From positions 1-64,000 of the forward strand of contig JALWFE010000125.1 in NCBI GenBank assembly GCA_027039975.1: a stretch of DNA of 64,000 bases, read 5' to 3'. This stretch comes from Flavobacteriales bacterium (GTDB lineage: Bacteria > Bacteroidota > Bacteroidia > Flavobacteriales > Flavobacteriaceae). This document shows positions 19,114 to 28,365 of this stretch, one piece after another; the stretch's first letter is position 1, and each line of letters opens with the position of its first letter. The translations under genes were made by a program, and so were the position numbers. The notes beneath the pieces were generated by a model, which did not search any database, was not told where the DNA came from, and saw only the letters and a list, made by a program, of their open reading frames with translations.

Positions 19114-21147
19114 ATGAAAAATCCATTATTTTCAGACTTTAACACTTATCTTGGGACAACCCCTTTTTCGGAAATAAAACCGGAACATTTCAAACCGGCC
19201 GTTGAAGAACATATCCGGAAAACACAAAAAGAAATAGATACGATTGTTAATAACCCTGATACACCGGATTTTAACAATACTATTGAAGCTTTGGAATTTT
19301 CGGGCATGCACTTGTCCCGTATCCAAAGCTTTTTGATGAATATCAATTCCGCCGAAACCAACGAAACTTGGCAACAAACCACTGAGGAAATTTTACCGTT
19401 ACTCAACGATTTTTACAATAACATCCGGCAAAACAAAGCACTTTTTGATAAAATTGCGTACGTTAAAACACATACCAATCCGGATAAACTGACTGCCGAA
19501 CAACAGATGCTACTTGATAAAACCTACAAAAGTTTTGTACGGAACGGTGCCGGACTTGATGCCGACAAACAACAAAAGCTACGCAAAATAGACCAAAAAC
19601 TAACCCGGCTTAAATTGCAGTTTAACAAAAACGTCTTACACGAAACCAACGATTTCGAACTGCTTATTACAAACGAAAAAGACTTGGAAGGCTTGCCCGC
19701 ATCGGTTATCGAAACCGCCCGCGAATCAGCCAAGCAACGTCAAAAAAAAGGCTGGCTGTTTACCCTGCACGCACCATCGTATATCCCTTTTATGAAATAT
19801 ATGAAAAACAGGGAACTACGCAAAAAAATGGCATTGGCTTACGGCAGCCGCAGTTTTAAAAATGACGAGTTTGACAATCGCAATATCGTTTTGCAAATAG
19901 CCACGCTACGCAAACAAAGGGCTAATTTACTCGGCTATGATACACATGCGGATTATGTTTTGGAGGAACGTATGGCGGAAACGCCCGGAAAAGTCTTAGA
20001 TTTTCTAGACCAATTACACCAAGCGGCATACCCCAAAGCTCAAGCTGATTTGCAAAAATTACTGTATTTAGCCCGGAAAGACGGTATCGATAAACTCGAA
20101 AAATGGGATGTCTCCTATTACATGAATATCCTTAAAAAACAAGAACTCAATCTTGACGAACAAAAACTCAAAGCTTATTTTCCGCTACCTGCCGTATTGC
20201 AAGGTGTTTTTGATATAGCCGGTAAATTATACGGAATAACTTTTAAGCAAAACAAACAAATTGACACTTACCACCCCGACGTACAAGTTTATGAAGTTTT
20301 CGACGAAAACGGCGATTTTTTGGCAGTCTTTTACGCTGATTTTTACCCGCGAGCCGGTAAACGCCAAGGTGCCTGGATGACTTCCTACAAAAGCCAATGG
20401 CAAAAAGACGGTAAAAATTCACGTCCGCATATTTCCATTGTAACCAATTTTACCAAACCTACCGCTACCGAACCAAGCTTGTTGAGTTTCAATGAAGTAA
20501 TAACTTTATTCCACGAGTTTGGACACGCTTTGCACGGCATGTTGGCACAAAGCACCTACCCGAGTTTGTCCGGAACGAATGTTTACTGGGATTTTGTTGA
20601 ACTACCCTCTCAAATCATGGAAAATTGGGCTTACGAAAAAGAAGCCCTTGACCTGTTTGCACGACACTATCAAACCGGCGAAAAAATACCGGAAGAAGAT
20701 TTGAAAAACATCAAAAAATCCTTGCAATTTATGGAAGGATATGCCACCAACCGCCAATTGAGTTTCGGTTATTTGGATATGGGCTGGCATTACCGGTTTG
20801 ACCCCGAAAAAGATACTGATACTTCTGAAATAGAACAAAAGTATATGGCAAAAACTCAAATTCTGCCTTATTACAAACAAAACAATATGAGCGTGGCGTT
20901 TAGTCATATTTTTCCCGGCGGCTACGCCGCCGGCTATTATTCCTATAAATGGGCGGAAGTTCTGGACGCCGACGCTTTTGCTTATTTCAAAGAAAAAGGC
21001 ATTTTTAATCCCGAAGTAGCCGGCAAATTCAAAGCCTTGTTGCAAGCCGGCGGCACCGAACACCCGATGACGCTTTACAAAAGATTCAGGGGACGTGAGC
21101 CAAAAGTTGAAGCATTGATTGAACGGGCGGGGCTCAACGTTAGTTGA
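19114..21147 (+). CDS. dcp: M3 family metallopeptidase (peptidyl-dipeptidase Dcp-like)
   Basis: HEFGHALHGMLAQS zinc motif, FPGGYAAGYYSYKWAEVLDADAF. Confidence 0.93.
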   Translation: MKNPLFSDFNTYLGTTPFSEIKPEHFKPAVEEHIRKTQKEIDTIVNNPDTPDFNNTIEALEFSGMHLSRIQSFLMNINSAETNETWQQTTEEILPLLNDFYNNIRQNKALFDKIAYVKTHTNPDKLTAEQQMLLDKTYKSFVRNGAGLDADKQQKLRKIDQKLTRLKLQFNKNVLHETNDFELLITNEKDLEGLPASVIETARESAKQRQKKGWLFTLHAPSYIPFMKYMKNRELRKKMALAYGSRSFKNDEFDNRNIVLQIATLRKQRANLLGYDTHADYVLEERMAETPGKVLDFLDQLHQAAYPKAQADLQKLLYLARKDGIDKLEKWDVSYYMNILKKQELNLDEQKLKAYFPLPAVLQGVFDIAGKLYGITFKQNKQIDTYHPDVQVYEVFDENGDFLAVFYADFYPRAGKRQGAWMTSYKSQWQKDGKNSRPHISIVTNFTKPTATEPSLLSFNEVITLFHEFGHALHGMLAQSTYPSLSGTNVYWDFVELPSQIMENWAYEKEALDLFARHYQTGEKIPEEDLKNIKKSLQFMEGYATNRQLSFGYLDMGWHYRFDPEKDTDTSEIEQKYMAKTQILPYYKQNNMSVAFSHIFPGGYAAGYYSYKWAEVLDADAFAYFKEKGIFNPEVAGKFKALLQAGGTEHPMTLYKRFRGREPKVEALIERAGLNVS

Positions 21148-21190
21148 AAGTTTATAATGTTCATAATGTTTATAATGTTGAATGTTGTAG
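21142..21190 (+). repeat. GTTGAAAGTTTATAATGTT-type intergenic repeat
   Basis: agttgaaagtttataatgttcataatgtttataatgttgaatgttg; copies at 24435 and 28190. Confidence 0.8.
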
Positions 21191-21235
21191 AGACGGAAAA
21201 TTTTTCGTCTCATGTAGGAAATACGTCCGGTATAA

Positions 21236-21280
21236 AACAAAAAACGGGAAACCACTTATTGCGTTTCCCGTTTTTAATGT
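21236..21280. terminator. Bidirectional terminator between dcp and S74 fibre gene
   Basis: aaaaaacgggaaaccacttattgcgtttcccgttttt. Confidence 0.85.
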
Positions 21281-21310
21281 TTATTTAGTTATTCTTTTGA
21301 ATCTAATACA

Positions 21311-23602
21311 TTATTTATTTTTCAAAAGTAATTCTTCCAGCCGTTGGAGGCGTTTTTCTTGGTTTTGTAATTGCTTAGCTTGCTGTTGTAGTTTAGATTC
21401 ATATTCTTGTTTCATTGCTTCCATTGATTGTTCTTGCTCTTGCAATTTTGTTTTTTGTTCGTCTATGATTTGTTGTTGTTCTTGTACGGCTTTGACCAAA
21501 GGAACAACAAATTCCGCATAACGCAGTCCGTAGTAGTCATCAGCGTTTTTCGGTTTATCCACACCTGAGAAATCATAACCGAGCGAATTGGCGGCTTGTT
21601 CCACTTCTTGTGCGATAAAACCGGTTTGTACTTCAGCGGCTTTGAGCTTTTCGTCTTCCGGCATCCGCAAGCTGTCCGGAGTTTTGGTAAATTTGGCAAT
21701 GGCATCCATATCCAGATGATAGGTTACCGGCCGCAGTTTTTTGATAAAGGCCAAACCCGGCACATTTTCTTCAATATCCGTTTTAAACCTTGCATCCGAT
21801 ACATTACTCCAATTGGCATACCCACCTATACTGGTAACGTTACTGTTACCAATGCGCACTTGGTTGCTGGCATTGATATATACAATGAAGCCGATTGCGG
21901 TTGAATTATGGTAGTCTGAACCGAAATAAAAAGCTTCAGACCCAAGGGCGGTATTCCAATACCCTGTGGTGTTGGAATAAAGTGCCTCTGAGCCGATAGC
22001 GATATTCTGATACCCTGTGGTGTTGGAATAAAGTGCTTTATAGCCGGTAGCGGCATTACTAAGCCCTGTGGTGTTAGAATAAAGTGCATTATAGCCGGTA
22101 GCGGTATTACTAAACCCTGTGGTGTTAGAATAAAGTGCATTATAGCCGGTAGCGGTATTGTTTTTTCCTGTGGTATTGGAATAAAGTGCATTATAGCCGG
22201 TAGCGGTATTACTAAACCCTGTGGTGTTGGAAAACAGCGCTTTAGAACCAAAAGCCACATTCCATTTGGCGTGAAAAAAGTTACTAGCACCCGTTCCGTT
22301 GTTATACAAAGCCGAATCTCCTACGGCTACCAGGTTACTGCGGTTGGTATTTTTGTATAAAGCTTTGAAACCTATGGCTACATTGGAATAGCCGGTTGTG
22401 TTGGAACCTAAGGCGGCGTTACCTATAGCGGTATTGGCTATTCCGCTAGTGTTATCGTATAATGCGCCGCTTCCGTAGGCAGCATTATTGTGTCCCGTAG
22501 TATTAGTGTATAATGCCGCACTACCGGTAGCTGTATTGTGATGCCCTGTGGTGTTAGAATGCATACTTTCATTTCCATAGGCAGTATTGGCATTGCCGGT
22601 TGTATTGTTTAGTAAAGAACTATAGCCGGTGCCGGTATTATGGGAACCTGTTGTATTCGCTTCCAATGCTTGAAATCCTGTAGCAATATTGCTAGTACCC
22701 GTTGTATTTTGATGTAAAGCGTGGTATCCTAATCCGGTATTGTGATTATTGTTTTGATTATCATTGACGCCGGCACCAACTCCTAAGAATATTGATGAAC
22801 CGTTAGCATCGGAGCGGCCGTCACTTAATTCATCTATTTTGGTAGCGCCGGTAGGCAAGGTTACGGTATTGCCTTGGGTAATGCTGAGTTGGTTGCCGCT
22901 TACGGAAAGGTTTTGGATTTCGTTGGTTGCATCGGCATCGGCATCGTCGGCGTCTTTGATATAGCCCATAGCAGAGATGTCGGCATCGGATAAATGCGTA
23001 TCGCTGTCGGTAACGCTACCGCCACCGTTTGAAAGCGTAATGGTATTACCGGTTTTTGAAATAGTTTGAATTTCGTTAGCCGGGTCGTGGTCGGCATCGT
23101 TGGCGTCTTTGATATAGCCCATGGCAGAAATATCGGCATCGGTTAAGTGGGTGTCGTCGTCGCCATCTGATAAACCTGTAGGAATGTTGTTTAAGTCGCC
23201 GAAATTACCACTAAAAACATTACCGGCTTTTTCAGAAAATTTGGCGTAAGGTACGTATTTGAATTCGGTAGTCCCAAAGTCTTGAAAACCGTTACCGGTA
23301 TCAATTTCCACTTTTAAGAAATATGAATTACTTCCCCAGTCTATTGTAGAAAAATTACCTGAAACAACGGTGCCTTCTCCTACATTTACTGCTACAATAC
23401 CGTTGGCATCGGTAGTGGCGGTTTGGGTTTCTTGATATACGGCGGTTGAGCCGTTTTCCAATACGGTAAATTTAAAGGTTACCGATTGATTGTTCAATAC
23501 ATTACCATTGTCAGTAATAAGTGCTTTGTAGTTAAAGCCGTTTTGTGCTACTGCCATGCTTGTGATGACTAGCGCAATGATGCTGATAATTTGTTTTTTC
23601 AT
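21311..23602 (-). CDS. YadA-head-like beta-roll fibre protein with C-terminal S74 chaperone domain and coiled coil
   Basis: Signal peptide; many 17-aa NTATGYNALYSNTTG units; SDARFKTDIEENVPGLAFIKKLRPVTYHLD; coiled-coil QEQQQIIDEQKTKLQEQEQ. Confidence 0.85.
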   Translation of the reverse strand: MKKQIISIIALVITSMAVAQNGFNYKALITDNGNVLNNQSVTFKFTVLENGSTAVYQETQTATTDANGIVAVNVGEGTVVSGNFSTIDWGSNSYFLKVEIDTGNGFQDFGTTEFKYVPYAKFSEKAGNVFSGNFGDLNNIPTGLSDGDDDTHLTDADISAMGYIKDANDADHDPANEIQTISKTGNTITLSNGGGSVTDSDTHLSDADISAMGYIKDADDADADATNEIQNLSVSGNQLSITQGNTVTLPTGATKIDELSDGRSDANGSSIFLGVGAGVNDNQNNNHNTGLGYHALHQNTTGTSNIATGFQALEANTTGSHNTGTGYSSLLNNTTGNANTAYGNESMHSNTTGHHNTATGSAALYTNTTGHNNAAYGSGALYDNTSGIANTAIGNAALGSNTTGYSNVAIGFKALYKNTNRSNLVAVGDSALYNNGTGASNFFHAKWNVAFGSKALFSNTTGFSNTATGYNALYSNTTGKNNTATGYNALYSNTTGFSNTATGYNALYSNTTGLSNAATGYKALYSNTTGYQNIAIGSEALYSNTTGYWNTALGSEAFYFGSDYHNSTAIGFIVYINASNQVRIGNSNVTSIGGYANWSNVSDARFKTDIEENVPGLAFIKKLRPVTYHLDMDAIAKFTKTPDSLRMPEDEKLKAAEVQTGFIAQEVEQAANSLGYDFSGVDKPKNADDYYGLRYAEFVVPLVKAVQEQQQIIDEQKTKLQEQEQSMEAMKQEYESKLQQQAKQLQNQEKRLQRLEELLLKNK
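21918..22720 (-). repeat. 51-bp coding tandem repeats in fibre gene
   Basis: Repeated tgtggtgttagaataaagtgcattatagccggtagcggtattactaaaccc-like units. Confidence 0.85.
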
Positions 23603-23605
23603 GGT

Positions 23606-23820
23606 ATTTATTTTTGGTGATTTGGTTAATTGGTTATTTGAGTGCCAAGTGCCTAGTAAAAAGTGCCAAGTGCGTTTTTGGATTACAGGATGTTTTCGTT
23701 AGATGTCCGGTATCGGATGCCGGATGTCGGATGTCGCACTTGGCACTTTGTCGCTTTGTCGCTTGGCACTTTCCACTATCTTATCCCTCATCTCTTATCC
23801 CTTATCCCTTATCCAACTTG
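23606..23820 (-). repeat. Composite intergenic repeat, locus 4
   Basis: Reverse complement matches locus 3 across about 150 bp; ends in CAAATAACCAATTAACCAAAT toward fibre gene ATG. Confidence 0.9.
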
Positions 23821-23830
23821 CTACTAGTTG

Positions 23831-24310
23831 CTATTCTTTAATAATTTTAAAACTCTTCTTAAGTTTGTTATCTCTGTCAATGACAATCAACATATATCCC
23901 GTCGCAGTCAAACGGCTGATGTCAAAATTTTGCCGTGTACCGTTTACTTTGCGGTTGAAAATTTGTTTGCCTTGCAGGTTGTACAGATAGACTTCATAGG
24001 TGCCGTTTTGCGGTAGGTTGATGGTGAAATCGTCTTTAACGGGATTGGGATAAACACTAATGCCGGACAGGGTACCGTAGTCCGTAATGCCGAGTGCTTC
24101 AACGACATCCGGCCCTATAAAACCTTCGGATAAGTGCATATTACCTGTATCCACTTCTTGAATATTGGTTTCACCAACGGTAAAAATAACTTCTTGGTTG
24201 CCTGAGGTCATCGTGCCACCGGAGGTGGAAATACTGCTTTTTTTAAGGCTGACTTGTGCTGTTGCCACATACACAAACAGCATCAGGAAAAATAATAGAA
24301 TTCTTTTCAT
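23831..24310 (-). CDS. Small secreted protein with T9SS type A sorting domain
   Basis: Signal peptide; GISVYPNPVKDDFTINLPQNGTYEVYLYNLQGKQIFNRKV..GYMLIVIDRDNKLKKSFKIIKE. Confidence 0.88.
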   Translation of the reverse strand: MKRILLFFLMLFVYVATAQVSLKKSSISTSGGTMTSGNQEVIFTVGETNIQEVDTGNMHLSEGFIGPDVVEALGITDYGTLSGISVYPNPVKDDFTINLPQNGTYEVYLYNLQGKQIFNRKVNGTRQNFDISRLTATGYMLIVIDRDNKLKKSFKIIKE

Positions 24311-24434
24311 AATATAACTAATTAGAAATTTTTGATAAAATTAATTATTATTTTACCATTCTTTATTAAAAATTTATGAACGACATAAATGAGCATATAA
24401 ACGACACGATTTCGGGCATGAACGACATAAGTAA

Positions 24435-24530
24435 GAGTTGAAAGTTTATAACGTTCATAATGTTTATAACGTTTATAATGTTTATAATGTTCATAATGTT
24501 GAAATGTTGAAATGTTGTAATGCTGAAATA
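24435..24530 (+). repeat. GTTGAAAGTTTATAATG repeat with 9-bp (TTTATAATG/TTCATAATG)n array
   Basis: gttcataatgtttataacgtttataatgtttataatgttcataatgttgaaatgttgaaatgttg. Confidence 0.85.
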
Positions 24531-24591
24531 AATCTTAAAGCAACATACTGTCATCAAAGAGCAAGATATTTTACAAAAGAGAACTTTCAAC

Positions 24592-24613
24592 TTTTAACTT
24601 TCAACTTTCAACT
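24592..24613 (+). repeat. 7-bp tandem repeat (ACTTTCA)n upstream of glnS
   Basis: aactttcaacttttaactttcaactttcaact (continues from 24592). Confidence 0.75.
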
Positions 24614-24688
24614 CACGTACATTTAACTAATTTTTAGCATAATATACATTTAAATTATTGTATTTTTGTCGTGTTAAAAAAATTGAAC

Positions 24689-26365
24689 ATGGCAGAAGAA
24701 AAAAAATCTTTAAACTTTATCGAACAGATTATCGAAGAAGATTTAAAAAACGGTTTACCACAAGAGAAATTACGATTTAGATTTCCTCCTGAACCGAATG
24801 GCTATTTACATATCGGACATGCCGCTTCCATTTGTTTGAATTTCGGATTGGGACTAAAATATAAAGCACCGGTCAATCTACGCTTTGATGATACCAACCC
24901 TGCCAAAGAAGAACAAGAATATGTTGATGCTATCAAAAAAGATATAGCTTGGCTCGGTTTTAAATGGGACAAAGAACTTTATGCATCCGACTATTTCCGG
25001 CAGTTGTACGATTGGGCGGTTGAGATGATAAAAAAAGGTACGGCTTATGTGGACGAACAACCGCAAGAAAAAATAATAGAACAAAGGGGCACCCCTACAA
25101 CACCGGGAATAGAAAGCCCTTACCGTGACCGTCCGGCAAGTGAAAGTTTGGATTTATTGGAACGGATGAACAAAGGCGAATTTGAAGAAGGGGCTATGGT
25201 TTTAAGGGCCAAAATAGATATGTCGTCACCCAATATGCACATGCGCGATCCGATTATGTACCGGATTTTACACAAAGTCCACCACCGCACAGGTGACAAA
25301 TGGAAAATTTATCCGATGTATGACTGGACACACGGTCAATCCGATTATTTGGAACAAGTGTCTCATTCGCTTTGTACTTTGGAATTTAAATCACACCGTC
25401 CCCTGTATGAATGGTTTATCGAACAGGTTTATCGTGGCGGTCTCAAACCCAAACAGCGTGAATTTGCCCGTCGTAACTTGAGTTATACGGTAATGAGTAA
25501 ACGAAAATTGTTACAACTGGTTGAAGAAGGTCATGTCAACGGTTGGGACGACCCGCGTATGCCGACTATTTCCGGTTTACGCCGGCGCGGTTACACCCCC
25601 GAAGCCATCATCAATTTCAGTGAACTGTCCGGTATTTCAAAACGTGAAAATGTTACTGATGTGGCTTTATTGGAGTTTGCCGCCCGTGAACATCTCAATA
25701 AAGTGGCCCCACGAAGAATGGCTGTCCTGAATCCCGTTAAACTGATTATCGATAATTACCCCGAAGGTCAAACCGAATATTTAAAAGCAGAAAACAATCC
25801 CGAAGATGACAATGCCGGATACCGCGAAATACCTTTTGCCCGTGAATTATACATCGAACGGGAAGATTTTAAAGAAAATGCCAACCGTAAATTTTTCCGT
25901 CTGACACTCGGTAAAGAAGTCCGTTTAAAAAATGCCTATATCATCAAAGGAGAAAGCGTCGTAAAAGATGAGAACGGCGAAATCACCGAAATTCACGTCA
26001 CTTATGATCCTTTGAGTAAAAGCGGCAGCGGAACACCCGAAAGCAAACGAAAAGTCAAAGGAACTTTGCACTGGGTTACTGTCAAGCACAGTATCCCGGC
26101 GGAAATCAGAATATATGACAGATTATTCCTCGATGAAGCCCCCGACGGACATAAAGACAGGAATTTTTTGGAATTTTTAAACCCCGAAAGCTTACAAATT
26201 GACAGAAAAGCCCGTTTGGAACCAAATTTGCAAGATGCCAAACCGGGAGACCGCTTCCAATTTACCCGTTTAGGATATTTTGTTGTGGATCCCGATACAA
26301 AACCCGGTCATCTTGTTTTTAACAGAACCGTCACATTAAGAGACACATGGAATAAGAAAAAATAA
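24689..26365 (+). CDS. glnS: Glutaminyl-tRNA synthetase
   Basis: RFPPEPNGYLHIGHAASICLNFGL, DDTNPAKEEQEYVDAIKKDIAWLGF; ATG 24689 preferred to GTG 24671. Confidence 0.96.
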   Translation: MAEEKKSLNFIEQIIEEDLKNGLPQEKLRFRFPPEPNGYLHIGHAASICLNFGLGLKYKAPVNLRFDDTNPAKEEQEYVDAIKKDIAWLGFKWDKELYASDYFRQLYDWAVEMIKKGTAYVDEQPQEKIIEQRGTPTTPGIESPYRDRPASESLDLLERMNKGEFEEGAMVLRAKIDMSSPNMHMRDPIMYRILHKVHHRTGDKWKIYPMYDWTHGQSDYLEQVSHSLCTLEFKSHRPLYEWFIEQVYRGGLKPKQREFARRNLSYTVMSKRKLLQLVEEGHVNGWDDPRMPTISGLRRRGYTPEAIINFSELSGISKRENVTDVALLEFAAREHLNKVAPRRMAVLNPVKLIIDNYPEGQTEYLKAENNPEDDNAGYREIPFARELYIEREDFKENANRKFFRLTLGKEVRLKNAYIIKGESVVKDENGEITEIHVTYDPLSKSGSGTPESKRKVKGTLHWVTVKHSIPAEIRIYDRLFLDEAPDGHKDRNFLEFLNPESLQIDRKARLEPNLQDAKPGDRFQFTRLGYFVVDPDTKPGHLVFNRTVTLRDTWNKKK

Positions 26366-26384
26366 TGAAAGAAAACGATGAAAG

Positions 26385-28190
26385 ATGAAACGTTTTGCGT
26401 TTATCATATTATATACCTTATTGGCAATTAGCCATTTAAATGCACAAGTGGATTTTAAAGCACGTGTTTCTAAAACCAGATTGAGCTCGGATGAACGTTT
26501 ACGTGTCAGTTTTACAATCAGGTCAAACACAACCAATATCAAACCACGTCATTTTACGCCCCCCGATTTTAAAGGCTTTTATAAAATCATGGGGCCAAGC
26601 ACGTCGCAGGAAGTTTCGATTATCAATGGCGACGTCTCATCAAGTTTTACTTATTCGTATATTTTACAACCGGCTAAAACCGGCACCCTTACCATTGGTC
26701 CGGCTTACGTCAATGTAGGAGAAAAAAGATATAGTACCCAAGCGGTAAAAATAACCGTAGTTAAAGGCAATTCGGAAGCAAAAAATCCGAATAATTCCAA
26801 CTATTCCGAATCATCCGGTTCGCCCAAAAATAATAATATAACCGTAGAAGGAAAAATTGATAAAGCCATATTGGTTGCGGAAGTGACCAAAACTAATCCG
26901 TATGTCAATGAAGCTGTGGGCTTAACTTATAAACTCTATATACCCCGGAATTACGGAGTTGTTAATTATAATGAAACCGGTCAACCGCAGTTCAACGGAT
27001 TTTGGGCACAAGACGTGTCAAAAAAAATATCCGGTCCTTTCCAAGGTGAAGTAAACGGTAAACCTTACATATATTATGTATTACGAAAAAAATTGTTATT
27101 TCCGCAACACGCCGGCAAACTAACCGTTCAACCATTGACTTTGGAAATAGATTTACAAGTCCCCGTTTACCGAAATTTTTTCGGTATGCGTGTGCCCGAT
27201 TACGAAATACAAAGGGTCAAACTGACATCCGGTAAAAAAACATTAAATGTAAAAAGTTTGCCGGATAATCAACCTATCGATTTTTCAGGTGCTGTCGGTC
27301 AATTCGATTTCAAAACCGTTATCAATAACAATCAAGTTAAAACGGGGGAACCGGTCAACATCAGTGTTCAAGTAAAAGGTACCGGTAATTTAAAATTGTT
27401 TGATTTACCTCAACTCAAAGCACCGGAAGGATTGGAAATTTACGACCCTAAACATACCGAGCAAGTTCAAACCACTTTTCAAGGCAACCGCGGATTGGTC
27501 AAAGACGATTATATTGTTGTTCCTAATCAACCCGGAAAATTTATCATTCCCGGACTGCGTTTTGTCTATTTTGACCCGAAAGCCAAACAATATATCACCA
27601 AAACCTCCGGTGATATCGTTCTGTTCGTAACAAACAGTGGCAATAACCCTGCTACCGGTAACGCCTCCAATCAAATAATTACAGGACAAACAAGCCATGC
27701 CGTCGATTTTAGATTTATCAAAGAAAATGCCCGTTTTAGAAGTAAAAAGAAAAAAGATTTTTATCAAAGTAAATTATTTTACCGGCTTATAGCATTGGCT
27801 TTTATTTTGGCATTATTAACTTTTGGATACTATAAATATTCGACAAATAAAATTTATGATGCCGAGTATGAGCGGCAAAAACGCAATAAAAGTTTGGCTA
27901 ACAAATTTCTAAAAGAAGCCAAAAAATCCATTGGTAATAAAGAAGAATTTTATGCCAAACTAGAAAAAGCTTTACACAATTTCATCAAAGCCCGTTTGAA
28001 TATCGATACGGCTGAGATGTCTAAAGATGTAATACGTCAAAAACTGGAAGGCAAAAATATAGCCAAAGAAAATATCGATCTTTTATTAGATTTATTAAAC
28101 CGTTGCGATATGGCCCGTTATGCACCGGCAACTACAGGCAAAATGGAAGACGATATCGCCGATGCCGAAAAACTGTTGAATGCCTTATGA
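26385..28190 (+). CDS. batD: BatD-family protein
   Basis: Signal peptide; ARVSKTRLSSDERLRVSFTI..; PGKFIIPGLRFVYFDPKAKQY; TM then cytoplasmic C-term. Confidence 0.88.
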   Translation: MKRFAFIILYTLLAISHLNAQVDFKARVSKTRLSSDERLRVSFTIRSNTTNIKPRHFTPPDFKGFYKIMGPSTSQEVSIINGDVSSSFTYSYILQPAKTGTLTIGPAYVNVGEKRYSTQAVKITVVKGNSEAKNPNNSNYSESSGSPKNNNITVEGKIDKAILVAEVTKTNPYVNEAVGLTYKLYIPRNYGVVNYNETGQPQFNGFWAQDVSKKISGPFQGEVNGKPYIYYVLRKKLLFPQHAGKLTVQPLTLEIDLQVPVYRNFFGMRVPDYEIQRVKLTSGKKTLNVKSLPDNQPIDFSGAVGQFDFKTVINNNQVKTGEPVNISVQVKGTGNLKLFDLPQLKAPEGLEIYDPKHTEQVQTTFQGNRGLVKDDYIVVPNQPGKFIIPGLRFVYFDPKAKQYITKTSGDIVLFVTNSGNNPATGNASNQIITGQTSHAVDFRFIKENARFRSKKKKDFYQSKLFYRLIALAFILALLTFGYYKYSTNKIYDAEYERQKRNKSLANKFLKEAKKSIGNKEEFYAKLEKALHNFIKARLNIDTAEMSKDVIRQKLEGKNIAKENIDLLLDLLNRCDMARYAPATTGKMEDDIADAEKLLNAL

Positions 28191-28250
28191 GTTGAAAGTT
28201 GAAAGTTTATAATGTTTATAAAGTTGAAAGTTTATAATGTTTATAATGTT
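28190..28250 (+). repeat. GTTGAAAG / GTTTATAATG repeats after batD
   Basis: gttgaaagttgaaagtttataatgtttataaagttgaaagtttataatgtttataatgtt. Confidence 0.85.
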
Positions 28251-28365
28251 AAATATGTATAAAATTTATGATGATTGTAAAGAAATGTTGTGTTATAACT
28301 TTTAATTCCTAAATCTTTTATGTTCTTATATGTCTTATATGGTTCAAAAAAATAACGAGTGAAAA

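Noticed and set aside
20602-21255. 217-aa minus-strand ORF opposite dcp
   Set aside because: Antisense of a well-conserved M3 peptidase; no recognisable family
21826-22290. 154-aa minus-strand ORF with PQGLVIPLPAIMHFI repeats
   Set aside because: Out-of-frame reading of the 51-bp fibre repeats
21311-23602. Prophage tail fibre
   Set aside because: No capsid, terminase, portal, integrase or lysis genes nearby; signal peptide and T9SS neighbour point to a cellular protein
23614-24016. Three overlapping small plus-strand ORFs
   Set aside because: Composed of composite repeat sequence and antisense of the T9SS-sorted gene
24438-24626. 62-aa ORF MKVYNVHNVYNV..
   Set aside because: Translation of tandem repeats; no conserved protein expected
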